64,000 nucleotides of DNA from Chondrus crispus (Eukaryota; Rhodophyta; Florideophyceae; Gigartinales; Gigartinaceae). Shown here one piece after another: positions 32,075 to 44,450 of the stretch (its first letter is position 1; the number at the start of each line of letters is the position of its first letter). The translations under genes were made by a program, and so were the position numbers. Location: positions 438,176 to 502,175 of the forward strand of contig NW_005179015.1 of the NCBI RefSeq assembly GCF_000350225.1, written 5' to 3'. The notes beneath the pieces were generated by a model, which worked only from the letters and a program-made list of their open reading frames with translations, was not told where the DNA came from and ran no database searches.

Positions 32075-34006
32075 ATGCTTCCTTCTCCATTGGAACACTT
32101 GGACGATATTGCCACCCGTAGACGTCCGGGCGTTGGCTTTCCTCGCAAGTTCGAAGTGCCCCGGGGTCTTCCTTCTATACCCCGTCCACCCCCTGTTACC
32201 GTCCCTGCCGAGCCGGCCTTCCATCCGGGCTACCATTCCTCTTGGGTGGCCCGCCGTCATCCTTCGCTCGAGGAGCTGCAGAACAAAACCATGCGTGATA
32301 ACGCAGCCCTGTTTGCTTCTGCTCAATGGTTCTCCTCTGTGGGCGTCCGCGACCTCGACGGCATCAAAAATAATTTCGCCGATGATGCGGGCATGTTGCC
32401 CGGTAACCTCCCTTTGCAGGCCATTCACACCTTTGACTGGCGCACCCGCATCGCTATACCCACCTCTATCCTACGTCACTCCTCCCCGCGCGGTCGCTCC
32501 TCCTTATCCCTGCGCTTCATGGACGCTGTGCTCACTCGGATCGAGATTCCTATGGCCGACGCCCTCATACCTTCATGTTACCACTGCAACACTTGGCAGT
32601 GTCGTACGGAGGGGGAACGACTCTACCTCGACAACCTCATCGAATGCACCTACGGTGACCCCGAGTCCGAGGCGGACCGGCTGTGGCGCAACCGACGCAC
32701 CGTCACGACCGACGCCATGTTTTGGACCCAAGCCATTCTTCCCACAAACTTTCGCCATACGAAGCGCGGCGGTATTTTCTTTTTCCAAAATACTGTACGC
32801 TTTGAACGTCGGGTCCGATCCGACACTGGGTACTTCGTGGCGTACCAGATGATTGAAGCTCGTGAAATTTCCAGACAGCACTACACCAATCGGTACCAAC
32901 GAACCCCGTCTTGGTGGAGTCAATACGAGGTATGTCAGGGTTTCTGGGCTGAGTTAGGCCCCATCCTGACATATTACGGCAGTCATTTACGCGATCCGCA
33001 GCACTGGCTGTGGACTGTGTTTCTCACGGAGTGGTGCGTGAAAGTCGCCGCCACCCTCCTGTGGGAAGTTTTCGACTGTTGGCGCCTGTGGCACCTCCCT
33101 TCGAAACTCCGCGAACAGATGCGTCTCCTCGATTTTTCTGTCCCCCTTGGCGGGTCCGATGTGGACCGTGAAGTGCACGCCCTCCTCGATATGATCGAGA
33201 CCGTAGCGTGGGATTGCGTTCCTCCACAAAATTCGTCTCGGTCCTTTTCACGCCAGCGACCCTCTTTTTCCCCTGGTAGAAATCATCCAGCTGCCGGCGA
33301 CTTCGTGTGGATCAACCCCTGGTCCTCCTCCCTCTGTTCTGCCTGGGAGGCCCAGATGAGCCGCCGTTTCGGAAATCAACCACCAACCCCCAACGCGGTC
33401 ACTGTGGTGAACGCGGATCCTCGAGAGCCTGAGATGTGCTCTCGACCTTCGGCCCCAACTTCCCCTCTCCCTGCACCGGTCCGTCCCTCCGCGCCTGAGG
33501 CCCCAGTGTGCGTCGTACTTCCTCCCACGAACTCGGCGGAAACCTTGTCGCTTCGATTCGTGTCTTCCTCCGACGTGAATCCAACCTCACTTCCTGCTTC
33601 CCCATCACGAGAGGGACAGCTCGTCACACCCACCTCAACCTTGCCATTGCCGTCATGCACGGCACCCGTGGGCTTGACCCGCCCTCAGGCTCCTCCGCGC
33701 GTCCAGCTTCCTCCTGCGAGCTGCTCGACGGGAACCATTCCATTCCAAGAAGCCCCTCCGTGGGCCGGGGATCCGACCCCACGTCCGGCTTGCCCTTCAC
33801 CTGAGGGTCCGCTCCTCGCACCTACCTCGGACCCTCCATCATCTACAATTCCCAACGAAAATACCTCTGCTGCCGCCGTTTACCATCGCCTTCTCATGGC
33901 TCATGGTGTGGAGGGAGAAGCTCTCCAGGGGGCGTCCCTGGACGACTTGCGAGTTCTATCTCGGCTTGTCACCTCCCTTCGAAAGGGAAAATCCCTTGGG
34001 GCATAG
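32075..34006 (+). CDS. Antisense ORF of Gy4, 643 codons, unknown family
   Basis: An intact frame from ATG 32075 (context TACCATGC) to TAG 34004-34006, lying 124 bp from the 3' LTR and opposite in direction to gag-pol. I do not recognise the family. Residues 1-60 are Pro/Arg-rich. Residues 60-380 look folded, with a CYHCNTWQC cysteine cluster at 168-176, an FFFQNTVRFERR segment near 235-246, and a Trp-rich stretch at about 278-342 (WLWTVFLTEWCVKVAATLLW). Residues 380-600 are Pro/Ser/Thr-rich and probably disordered, and a short helical tail closes the protein. No protease, RT, signal peptide or clear envelope features are seen. Plant Tat/Ogre-type Gypsy elements carry antisense ORFs in the same position, so an element-encoded accessory role or a captured host gene are both possible. 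Confidence 0.7.
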   Translation: MLPSPLEHLDDIATRRRPGVGFPRKFEVPRGLPSIPRPPPVTVPAEPAFHPGYHSSWVARRHPSLEELQNKTMRDNAALFASAQWFSSVGVRDLDGIKNNFADDAGMLPGNLPLQAIHTFDWRTRIAIPTSILRHSSPRGRSSLSLRFMDAVLTRIEIPMADALIPSCYHCNTWQCRTEGERLYLDNLIECTYGDPESEADRLWRNRRTVTTDAMFWTQAILPTNFRHTKRGGIFFFQNTVRFERRVRSDTGYFVAYQMIEAREISRQHYTNRYQRTPSWWSQYEVCQGFWAELGPILTYYGSHLRDPQHWLWTVFLTEWCVKVAATLLWEVFDCWRLWHLPSKLREQMRLLDFSVPLGGSDVDREVHALLDMIETVAWDCVPPQNSSRSFSRQRPSFSPGRNHPAAGDFVWINPWSSSLCSAWEAQMSRRFGNQPPTPNAVTVVNADPREPEMCSRPSAPTSPLPAPVRPSAPEAPVCVVLPPTNSAETLSLRFVSSSDVNPTSLPASPSREGQLVTPTSTLPLPSCTAPVGLTRPQAPPRVQLPPASCSTGTIPFQEAPPWAGDPTPRPACPSPEGPLLAPTSDPPSSTIPNENTSAAAVYHRLLMAHGVEGEALQGASLDDLRVLSRLVTSLRKGKSLGA

Positions 34007-37000
34007 TCTCGTTGAGACGGCGGCCACAGCACTCCCTTGCGACTCGTCCTTCTTTTCCGATCCTGCCCGCATGATAGTCGACTAGCGACTTTATCGTACG
34101 ACCTTTGGGCGATAAAAAGAACCCATTTGCAAATCTCCTGTTACTTCCCACTTCCTCCTCTTTTGCATTTTCAGTTTTCCCTTTCCTGATTCCCCTATGT
34201 TTCCTTCTCTTCAATTCCTCCTCTTTGTTTCTCAATTTCCCCCAATTTCCTGCACATTCTCTTTCTCCCATCCGCGATGTGCGTTTCCCCTTTTCTCCTC
34301 TTTTTTTGCATGCGTCTGCTAAGCGCAGACGCCCTAAATGAGTCCAACGTCATTTTCATTGCCGGTGTCACTTGCCCCTTTTGCTTCTTAAAAACCCCCT
34401 TTTTCTTTCTCAACCTTCAGACGGTCTCATTGTCTGTCCAGTTACCTCGTGGAGGGAATGTACTAATTGTGAATAGGGGTTCCATCTTTCCAATGGCCCC
34501 GCCTTGGTCGCTGTCCGGTGAGAGGCCTCCGGAAGCGCCCTTGTAGCACGTTACGGTCGTCGTAAGTCTCGCCACGTTGCGAACGTCCCGCAATAAATTC
34601 TTCTTCTCGTACGACCTTCTCCGTTCTTCGAGATCGACTCCTGATCTCGTATCGGCCTCCCCTCTTTTTTTGTAGCGGATGTGACACAGTAGAATTGAGA
34701 TGTCTGCGGCGTGTAGGTTCGTGAAGATTCACTCCCTCGGAGCGACGCTGCCGTTGTTCACTGGTCTGTCGGATGAAGGTCTGGGTGCGTAGGTAGACAT
34801 GGGTTTCCATTGTCGATGGTCGCCCCGTTTCTTCTGTACCGTGCGGCACGATCACGTAGCGTTGGTCCTTCACAATGTCCCCTTGCGTGTACGTTAGTTC
34901 GACAGACCGTCCCCTCGAACCAACCAGGGTCTTCCCAACTGTGGAGCCCTTGTCGAACGTCCTCAACGGCCTTCCCTTGACTGACCTAGTGGTCTTGCTG
35001 ATTAGTGTCCGAGGGACGCGACCGGGTCTCCGACGTCACCAGAAAAATAGAATGTAGCCGAACAAAGCGAAGTGAAAGCCGAGCACGACAGTCGCGTAAC
35101 TTTTTCCTGCCTAACGAATTTCCATCCCCAATCTGTCGATCCTGGTCTCGCGCGTCGGCGTCGCGGTGCGGGGTCGTATTCCGCCTTCACAAAAAAAACA
35201 AGCAACCCAACGGAGAGCAAATAAATATTAGGCAGCTAGAAAGGGAGTCAAAGAACAGGAAGTAAAAGGATGGGGTCGCCTCGGTAGGTCACTCAGGGTA
35301 TAAACAACGTCCTGAGCTCGGCGACGTCAGCCGCTGCACGCAACAGACAGATTGTCGGTCCCAAGCTCGTCGAGCGACACTTTCTCTCCGTGGAGGTCGT
35401 CCTCGCCGTATGAATAAATAGATCACAATCCGCTCCCCTTCCTTCTTTCTTTCGTCTTCCTTACGCCGCTTCGAACAATGAGGTTTGCTGCGACAGTGGA
35501 TAGCCGCTGTTCTGTGCAGGGGAGGACGATTCCTATGCGAGTGTTGTGTCTAATGATACGCCGGTACCTCGAAATTGGCGTGACCTCTGTTCGGGGGGGG
35601 GGAATGTACATGCGACCGTCGAGCGTCGGCCCCTTCATCCGTGGATCGTAATCACCTCGCCTAATGCGAGTTTGGCGACGTCGTCTGGTGGCGGTGTTGG
35701 GGGTGTCCCGCTTGGTCGTTGGTGGGTTTGCCGCTGGGGTACTTGTGCCGCTGGCTTTTAGCGAGCGACCAACAAATGCTGTGTTTGCCCCTTAATTTCG
35801 ATAAAAATTTCGAATGCTGACTGTTGTTCCACTTTGACCACGCCACACTTTTCCGTTTGTCCCTTCTTCTTTGTGAAGTACAGTACACAGTACCTCTCAT
35901 TGTCCTCTCTAATTTTGATCTGATGAGGGCGGATCGCTGATCCAGACGTGATTTTCCCCACACGCGTCGGTCCGGCGAGTTGTCTCTCGCTTAATTCCGG
36001 TTCTGTCTCCTTTGTCCTGCACCACCAAAATCGGAACAGAACACCGAGAAAGAAACCTTGAAGGCCTTCAGATAAGATCAAGACTCGGTCCCCTTTCTGC
36101 AGCGCCTTCGTAGCGGTTGACGAGGCAATTTCCTTGATCTTCGCTGGTGCTACAATCCTCTTTCTGACCTGCGTGAAGTGGCCCTAACCCTGCTCTCACG
36201 ATAAGCGCACCATTTTCAGCACCATACTTGTTACACCGTCCTCCTACCATTATGGCGACGTCACTTTCGTCATTACCGGTGTACAACTTTCAGTGCGTAG
36301 ACGAGCCGATGGCATGCTTGCGAAATTTCCCCCAAACTGTCCCTCAGTCCGCGTATCGACTGCCTTCCTTCGGACCGTGGTCCCGCATCAAACAAAATCA
36401 TAAATCACACTGGCAGTGCCCGTCTCCATACGACATCAAACAAAATTCATAAGACACATCCGTTCTCGGTGGGGGCTGTTGCCGCGGATCCAAAGTATCA
36501 CAGAATGCGACCTTCTCACTGTGTTTCACGCGCGATCCCGTATTGAATAGCCATGTCCTTCTCCTCTGTACGTCGAGGCTTGCAGTGTCGGACCGTCACT
36601 ATTTCTTGAAAAAGCGGGGAGGTTCCCTTTTTCCTTCACCATCGTCCTTTCTCGGGACGTTACTAACGCGTGCTCTCTCTTATTCGTCGCGCTGTCTCCT
36701 CCTCGTCCGTCTATCGATATGTCCTTTGGTCTTGTTTGATCGAGGCCCGCGATATGCGGCCGCGTCGCCAGAGTCCTGCAACAACAAAGAGAAATAAAAT
36801 ACAATAGAATAGAGTGAAACATAACAGAAAAGAAACAAAGAAAAGAAACAAAGAAAAGACAGAGTTGAAGAGAAATCATGATGGTAAGTGCTAAGTAGAC
36901 CGTCCTGAAAAAAAGATAATAGGACCGATTGTGAGCGTCGACGTCGGTCACCGCGGGTGAATTCGTAGCTGCGCTCTTCTGAGGGTGGTCCCTTTGGACG

Positions 37001-37515
37001 AGTCTTCGTGCTCGGCGAGCATGGGCAGTGTGTTAGCAGTGAGTGTGACGATCGGCTTCGTGTGAGGTCGGGTGTGGCTTGGCTGCGGGGCGACTTAGAA
37101 TAGTTATGTCGCCGACTGTGGAAAACGATCACCACTTATCGTGCGTACTGCAGCTGCCGTAATTTTTCCTGCTTTTTGATTATAATTTCATAGCATGGCT
37201 GGAATCGACTTCTCACTTGTGTCGCCTGTTCAGCGGGTTGTTGTCGACACGCTTTCATATGTATATATAATTTGATTTCATCATCCCCCCCCACGTGGGT
37301 GGACCGTCCGTTCGAAACGTCATTTCTCGTGCGTACCGTGATGAAGCGTGTGTGTTTTCCGAGAGTCTCAATGCCTCATTCAAGGATACAGTCGCGCTTC
37401 TCTGCCTTGCTCTCCTTTCCTTCAAACTCCTTATCTGCGAACCCCGTAGATGTGTTTCTTTCTCGAAGTTCTGACCTCTCTGTTGTCTCTAACCTACTAA
37501 CTCTATTTACGATGG
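34007..37515 (-). other. Gy4 post-pol region
   Basis: 3.5 kb between the antisense ORF and pol. No gene is certain. On the minus strand an open stretch of about 142 codons (36183 to 35758) lacks an ATG but has protein-like texture (KGDRVLILSEGLQGFF ... YCVLYFTKKKGQTEKCG). Another frame covers 34966-34463. They may be exons or remains of an accessory gene transcribed with pol, but alignment to the Gy2 post-pol region by eye shows no convincing match. Confidence 0.35.
36784..36885 (-). promoter_or_regulatory. Splice-acceptor-like tract after Gy4 pol
   Basis: On the minus strand a pyrimidine-rich run with repeated CTTTGTTTCTTTT blocks ends in TTTGTTGTTGCAG, about 730 bases past the pol stop. 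It mirrors the Gy2 tract at 22117-22195, although the neighbouring sequence has diverged. Confidence 0.4.
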
Positions 37516-40500
37516 CTATCCCGGTTGTGCGTGCGACGCTTGCGTGGGTAAGGGTAGCCTTTTCCTTCGGAAATATGTGACTACCGCGCTGCGGGGGATC
37601 TGTTCAATAGGTTCCCACGTTGCGTCCTCGATGGTATACCCATACCACCTCACTTTGAGAATTAATTTCTCCTCGTCGTAGCCATGGTCCACGATCTTGT
37701 CGGTCACATACTCCTGACTCTCGGTTCCTTCTTCCTGCGTGTCCAACTGTCCTTCCCCCTTCCGAAGATCTTCCAACTCATCCTCTTCCCTGGACTTTCC
37801 AAACTCGCGTAAGTCTGGAGGCGTCTCCGTTGTCGGCGTTCGACCAACTAAATTATCCTGGTCCCCCGTCGTAGGCGCACGGTTGTGAGGACGTTCCTCG
37901 TCCTCCATTACCTCTCCTTCTTCGTTTAGCTCCGGCTCTCCCAGGAACTGTAGTGCTTGCCGTAGGCCAGTTATCGGCGCACAGTCCATCGGGCTTGGGG
38001 CTAACTCCACCCTGTCTCGCGATACGCGTTCCTCCTGATCGCCAATGGCAATGACTACCGTATGTTGATCCGATCTTCGGACCTGATAAGGTCCTGTGGC
38101 GACTTGTGCCAGCTTGTGTTTCGGTTCGCTAGCCGTGCCCTGCTCCTTCCGAAGGAACACGTAGGACCCCTGCGGGATCTCATATTGCGGTTTGCGAAGG
38201 CGTGCGTCGAAATTTCGCTTGTTCCGGGCTTGTTCCTTTCGCAAACTCCTATCAGCGCCTTTCATCAGGCTTTCCAACCACGACTGCCATTTCAGGTAGT
38301 ACGCTCGATTCGAGCTAAATTCTTCGAAACTTGGCTGTGCTTGTAACGCAATGCTTCTCGGCGCCCGAGCTAACACCAGCTCGAAGGGCGCGATATTCGT
38401 AGTTCGATGAACTTGCGTTTTGTATGCGAACGTCACAGCGTCGCTAAATAGGTCCCAGTCCTTGGGATGCTCTCCAACGTATTTTCGCAACGCGGAAGTC
38501 AGCGTGCGGTTAAACCTCTCAACTTGGCAGTTGGCTTGCGGGTGGTACGTAGTCGTAAACACATTGCGTATGCCGAGAATTCGGCAGACATTCTGAAAGA
38601 ACCGGGCCGTGAACTGTGTTCCATTGTCGGACAGCAGCTTGACCGGCGGTCCGTACACGAATACCCAATGGTGAACGAAGGCTTGTGCGATGTGCGCAGC
38701 TGATATCTTCTTCAACGGTACGGTTCGTACCAGTTTCGAGTATCGATCGCTGATCACGAGAATGTACCGATTTCCTCGTTTCGTTGTAATTAGCTCGCCG
38801 AGGATGTCGATGGCGACAAACTCCAGCGGAGCTTTGGGCGTGAACAGCTTCATTTCCTTCGTGTTTCTTCTTAACTTCACCCTTTCCCGCGCACATGCGG
38901 CGCAATTCTTCGCGACTGCGTAGCAGTCTAAGGCCATCGTAGGCCAATAAAAATATCTTAAAGTCTTGTAAAGTTTCCTGCCTCCCGGGTGGCCTGCCAA
39001 TTTTGCGTAGTGGTTCAACCCTAAGACGCGGTCCCTGAACGATTGTGGTATCACCACTTGTACAAACTCCGCCGCGGTACGGCATAGAGTTCCTTCGAGT
39101 TCCTTCGTCTCCATGCTGAACGTTCTCACCTTTCCGGCGTCCATTTCTTCCTTGATGCGGTTGCAGAAGGGGTCGACGGCTTGCTCGCGAATGAGCTCCT
39201 CCGGAGTAACAGCTTGGAAGTGATCGAGGCGATCAGGGGCGGTCCCCCCCCTCAAGAGCGAGGATGTCGTCTATCGCGTCAAAACTTTCCTCGTTCTCCA
39301 CTGTACCCTCGGCCGGTTCGGCCATAAAGCATGAGATTTCGTCGTCGATTTCGTCGACGGTTTCTCCTGCGGTCCGTAATCTTGACAAGGCATCAGCTTG
39401 ACTGTTCGCCTTGCCCTTCTTGTACTTGATTTCGAAATCGAATTCCGAGAGGCGGAGCCTCCATCGGATTAATCTCCCGCTGGGGTCGGTTACGTTCATC
39501 AACCACCTCAATGAGGCATGGTCGGTATGCACAATGAAGTGCTCGGCATATAGATATGGTCTTAAAGTCTGTACGGCCCAAATTACCGCTAGACATTCTT
39601 TTTCTGATACAGAATAGTTTCTCTCGGCTGTGGCTAACGTTCTTGAAAAGAACCCGATGGGTTTGCGTTGCGCATCCGGGTGTGTTTGAAATAGTGCAGC
39701 GCCTATTTGGTAGTCGCTTGAATCGGTATCTACCGAGTAGGGTAGGTCCTTCTTCGGCAGCGCCAACACCGGCGGTGCCAAGATGGCGTCCTTGAGCTTA
39801 TGAAAAGCTTTCTTGCACGGTTCGTCGAATCCTTCCAACTGGACCGGTTGTCCCTTCTTCAACAGTTGATTGAGCGGATGCGCGATTTTCGCATAATGCG
39901 GAACGAATCTGCGGTAGACATTACAAAGTCCTAAGAAGCTCCTGAGCTGGGTCTGCGTTTGAGGGTATCTCACTTGTTCCAATGCGACGGTTCGCGCAGC
40001 GTCACCTTCCAATGTACCTGGCCGAACGACATGGCCCAGGTACTTGATCTTTTCGACGAAAAATTCACACTTGCGAAGCTTGAGCTTCACACCTGCCTTC
40101 TCCAATACAGAAAGTATCTTATCCACGTGCACGATGTGCTCCTCCCACGACTTGCTAAAAATTATTATGTCGTCCAGATACACCAAGCAGCACTTCCAAC
40201 GGAACGGAGAGAGCAGGATATCCATTGCTCTCTGAAACGTTGCTGGCGCGTTAGTTAGCCCGAAGGGCATTCTTGAGAAGCGATACAGTCCTGAGTGACA
40301 CGAAAATGCGGTCTTGTCGCGGTCGCGCTCAGGGATAGGCATCTGCCAATATCCCGAGATCGCGTCCAACGCGGAGAAAACCTTGGTGTCACCAAGCGAG
40401 TCCAGGCACTCATCCATGCGCGGTAAGGGGTACGTGTCCTTCACCGTCACTGCGTTAAGCCTGCGGTAGTCTACGCAAAAACGCATTGACCCGTCCGGCT

Positions 40501-42098
40501 TGGGCACCAGCAACACGGGCGACGCCCATTCTGACTGTGCTGGTTCTATCACTCCTGCCTCCAACATCTTCTGCACCTCTGCATCTTCTACTCCGCGGGC
40601 TTTAGGCCCCGCCCGATACGGGGCTTGTGCGGTGGGACGAGTCTCGGGGATCAACTCGATCCGATGGACTGTGGTTTTAATTTCGCCAAGCGTCCCATCC
40701 CACATCCTTGAATACTTCTTCAACATCCGACGGAACCGCTCGCGCAGCCGGTCCGGCACGTGGCTCAGGTCGAGTTCCTCCACGTCCGGCGGGGGGGGGC
40801 TCAATCCGCCGCTCCGGCGTCGTAGTTGCCGTCGCGGAGAGCCTTTCCTCCCGTTCCTCTTGCTGGTCCTCGCGCGCTTGATCCGACGGTTCGCATCTTG
40901 CCTCGCCCGTAGGCGTCTTGGTGGAACTAGGAAAATTTTCCTTCTTCCTTTCTTGAATTCCGAGAACTTCACCAATGGTGGTTTTGCTCTCGAGCGCGGC
41001 TCTCGGGTGCGGTAATAATTCTGCCACCACTTGGCCTTTTTGCACCCTGACAGGGTACGTCCTAAAATTTGCAACGAGTAAACGAAATGACCTGTCAGGC
41101 TCAACCTGAACGACACCATTCGTGCACGTCAACCCGTGCCTTTCGTACAACGACGAGTACGGCTGAACCACAACCAAGCCCGCCCTCTTCGAGGTGCATT
41201 CCACGACGCGTTGCGTCCCTGGCTCGATAGTCGTGGCTCTTGCCACTTTTTCCTTAGGGGAAATTCGCTCCCCCTTTCCATCATTCTCGTCCTCTCCCGG
41301 GACGAGATTCTTCTTCCCTCTTCTCGTCGAGAACCGCCTAACTATCGGAACCTCCGAGAAATCCGCCAACTCAACCGTTTTCTTCCTTGGATAAATTGCT
41401 TCCACAAACCGGTCACAGTAGTCCGCGCCTAGAATTAGCGGGACGGCTAGTTTCTCGCATACAATAAACTCGGCTGCGGCCACAAATTTTCCAAGCCTCA
41501 CAGGCATTCTAATTGGGCCGAGAGTCCGGAGTGGCCTATTGTTCGCGTCGCCAATGTCTTGGGTCGGTCCGTAGGACACTAGAGATTCCATTCCAGCTGG
41601 GAGTTCCGATTTTCGCACAAGGTTTGGTCCCGCGCCGGTGTCTAAAACAGACAACACCCGGCTCATCAATCCGACTGTTGGTCCAATGTCCGCGTACACT
41701 TTGTAGTTTTTTCGCGCAAGAACCAAAATCTTCTCGGGACATTCCCTTCGCTTAACCCTGTAGCAGGGTATTCGAACTTCTTCTAGCGGATGATCTCAGG
41801 CTCGGCTCAAAATTTTCTTGACTTGAGCTGGCCCTTTGGGCTTATCCACCAATCCAACAACCTCCTCCTCGAGGCCTGACTTTTCCTTTAGAGACGGGGA
41901 ACGGGGCTGAGCCCCGGGCACAGTACGTCGACCCTGTGCCTCTCGCGACTCATGCGAGATTCCCCTCTCTAGTTTTCCTGCCGCTGCGGGATCCTTCTCA
42001 CATCCGACGGCGCGGGCCCCGCGGTGGGCCCTCTGAAGGGTTGGTTCGACCTCGGCGTTGAAGCACTCGGCGTGCTCGCCGTCTGCGAATCGAACCAA
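37516..42098 (-). pseudogene. pol: Gy4 pol: protease-RT-RNase H-integrase-chromodomain
   Basis: Same architecture as Gy2 pol. Protease DTGAG lies near 41630, YLDD near 40170, the RNase H DTDSSD block near 39730, and the integrase module with CAAC, SDNGTQF and ERFNRT between about 39000 and 38500. The chromodomain is near 37570-37700 (KVRWYGYTIEDATWEP). The frame opens inside the end of gag at -1, consistent with frameshifting. Breaks: a TGA at about 41794, a shift at a long G run near 40790 (Gy2 is interrupted there by an A), and one extra G in a run near 39248 compared with Gy2. Otherwise RT (628 codons) and integrase (579 codons) are open. Homopolymer shifts could be sequencing errors. Confidence 0.9.
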
Positions 42099-44274
42099 TT
42101 CTTGACCCTCAGGTAACTCGTCGATGGTATCCCTAACCTCTCCATCGGAGACAACGCCTCATAATTTTCCAAAACTCGGTGCACTTCCCGGAGGGAAAGA
42201 ATGCACGTTGGGGCGGCGTGCCCCTTTTCATAGCAATGATAGTACACCAGACCGTGCGTTTTGACGGGATACGGCGTCCTAGGTCCTCCACGGGCCGGCG
42301 GCCTTCCTTGACGTTGCGGCCTTCCCATCCAGCCTGGCCTTCGAAACGTCGTACCCTTGTCTTCCATCGGAATGCGCGGCGCCGGCGTGTGGCCGCGCCC
42401 CCGAAACATCATCACGGGATCCGTGGGCTCTGAAAACGACTCCGTCGTGTATGCAGGCGTCGGTAAAGTTGACGACCCGCTGTCCCCGTAGTCCTCGTGT
42501 CCGTAGCCCTCCGATGGCTCCGTGAACTCGCCTTCGGCTACTAACGCTCCTTCGTAGTGATTTTCGCTACTTCCATGCGCACCGCGCTCATCTGACGCTG
42601 AAATGGACTCGGCTAAATGGACGGCGGCGTGACTTTTGCGACCGGGATAAGAAGCCCTTGACTTCTTCCCCGCCCTCAACGTCGACGGCGTCTGAATCGT
42701 GACCTTCTTGGTCTTCTTGTCCTTAGCGCGGCTCGCCGAGCCATGCGCCTTCGCGTAATTCACTAGTCTCAAAAATGAAACGTCCCGATTGTCTTGCCGG
42801 TATTGAGATACCATCGGCTTGATACTCGAATCGAGTCCTTCAATAAACATCGTCATCTGTTCTTCCTTCGAATATACGTTTCCACATCGATTGCTTGCGT
42901 CCGTCAGACGGATATAAAATTCCATCTCCTCTTCAGACGGTCTTTGCTGAACTTCTCGCAATGCGAGCACGGCTTGACGAATCGCCTCGTCGGTTGCGAA
43001 ACTCCTCAACAACCACTGTACGGCCTCTGGCCAAACGGATATCTTTCCGTGATGGGCCCCGGACGTCTGAGACACCGAAGTGTACTGTCTCAAGGCGATG
43101 CCGCTTAAAAATTCAGGCAACAGGCGGATCGCTTGCCCCTCGTTCATTTCTTGAGTATCAAACTCTTGAACTAACTTTGCCAAAAATCCAACACAAGGAC
43201 CCCGTCCTCTCCTGTGAACGTGTTCTCCTTCTTCACCTTAGGCGGAATATCTCTCCTAATTTTTCGCACGGCGGTCGGCCGGGAACTTGACAAATATGTC
43301 TGTGGGTTCTGCAAGCGGTACGTTCGGTACGAAAGTAACTTCTTGAAGAGGTAGTTGGTCGGATTCAGCTCCTCCAACTCCTCCCATCGCGGCCCGCGCC
43401 GCGTTGCGACATCTTCGGGCTCCGCGTCCTTGTCTCTCCGCGAGGCGGACGAAGTGACTCCGCCTCGTCTGGAGGAAATTTTCTTGCTTGACGAAATTCC
43501 GTTTCCTTCTTCTGAACGATGTTCGGAATCGCCCGAATGGTTCGACGAACCGCCGTTACCATCTTCGGAGGGATCAAGCGACTCCGACTGTGAGTCGCGG
43601 TTCTCCGGATCGTCACTACAGTGACCCTTGCTTGTACGTCGCTTGTCCTTCTTCGAGGGCTTCGACTTGGAACTCCGCTGCAGAGCGGGCTTGTCTTTCT
43701 TCGACCGACGGTCGCCCTCTCTACCCGAAGGGAGCGGCTCGTCGTCCGATCCTTGCGGAGCTTGATCCGCGTCCTGCTCAAGGTCCTGGAGACGTTGCGC
43801 GGCGCGATCGAATCGGTCATCGATGCTTGCTCTGAATTTTCCTAAGGACTCCAAGGCTTGATTCGCGTCGCGCCTCGCGTCCTTGACCGAAATTTTCAAC
43901 GAGGCTAGGACCTCCGGCTCCAGACCGTCGGTCGCATCTCCTCGCTCCTTCTCGACGAGATCCACTCGAGCCGATAGCTCTCCCAAAACGGTGTGGAACT
44001 CGGATGCTTGCAACTCCAGTTGCTTCCGGACGAGGGCTAATTAAGCCTCGAGATTTTTTTTCGCTTCTTCGCGAATTTCGCTGCTCATCTTCTCCAAATT
44101 CTCGTCGAGGTGAGTCTTGTCGGCAGCTATCCCCGTAGGGGATTTTTGATCTCCGGGGTCCGTGGCCGTATTGGCCTGGCTCCGAGTGCGAGGACCCCTC
44201 CGGATCCTCGACGCTCGTGCCGATCCGGCTCTGCTCGCCCTGGGACCGACGCCCCCGGGTACGCTTGTTGACAT
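41969..44274 (-). pseudogene. gag: Gy4 gag
   Basis: Gag from ATG 44274 (MSTSVPGG) to a TAG at 41969, collinear with Gy2 gag. Order: Arg-rich N terminus, charged helix, Ser/Lys-rich linker, capsid-like region (NPTNYLFKKLLSYRTYRL), Gly/Pro-rich linker and the modified knuckle YYHCYEKGHAAPTC near 42230, again without the first Cys. There is a TAA at 44041-44043 where Gy2 has Glu, and one T is missing from a run near 43183, shifting the frame. Neither lesion is shared with Gy2. Confidence 0.87.
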
Positions 44275-44426
44275 CGCTCGTACAAGCGAACCTACGCAGC
44301 AAAGAGGTTACAAACAGAAAGAAAATAAAAAAAGAGTCCGTTCCCAGACCACTTTTGTAGAGTGTCTCCAGACCGAGACTGTCGTCGACAAAAATTCTAG
44401 GTCGGGTCTCCTGCACAGTAAACAAA

Positions 44427-44450
44427 AATTCTAGGTCGGGAGACCACTTT
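44427..44450 (-). promoter_or_regulatory. Gy4 primer-binding site
   Basis: The minus strand reads AAAGTGGTCTCCCGACCTAG directly inside the 5' LTR, identical in its core to Gy2. A partial second copy of the following leader (CGACCTAGAATTTTTG) occurs about 50 bases further in, a short leader duplication. Confidence 0.65.
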
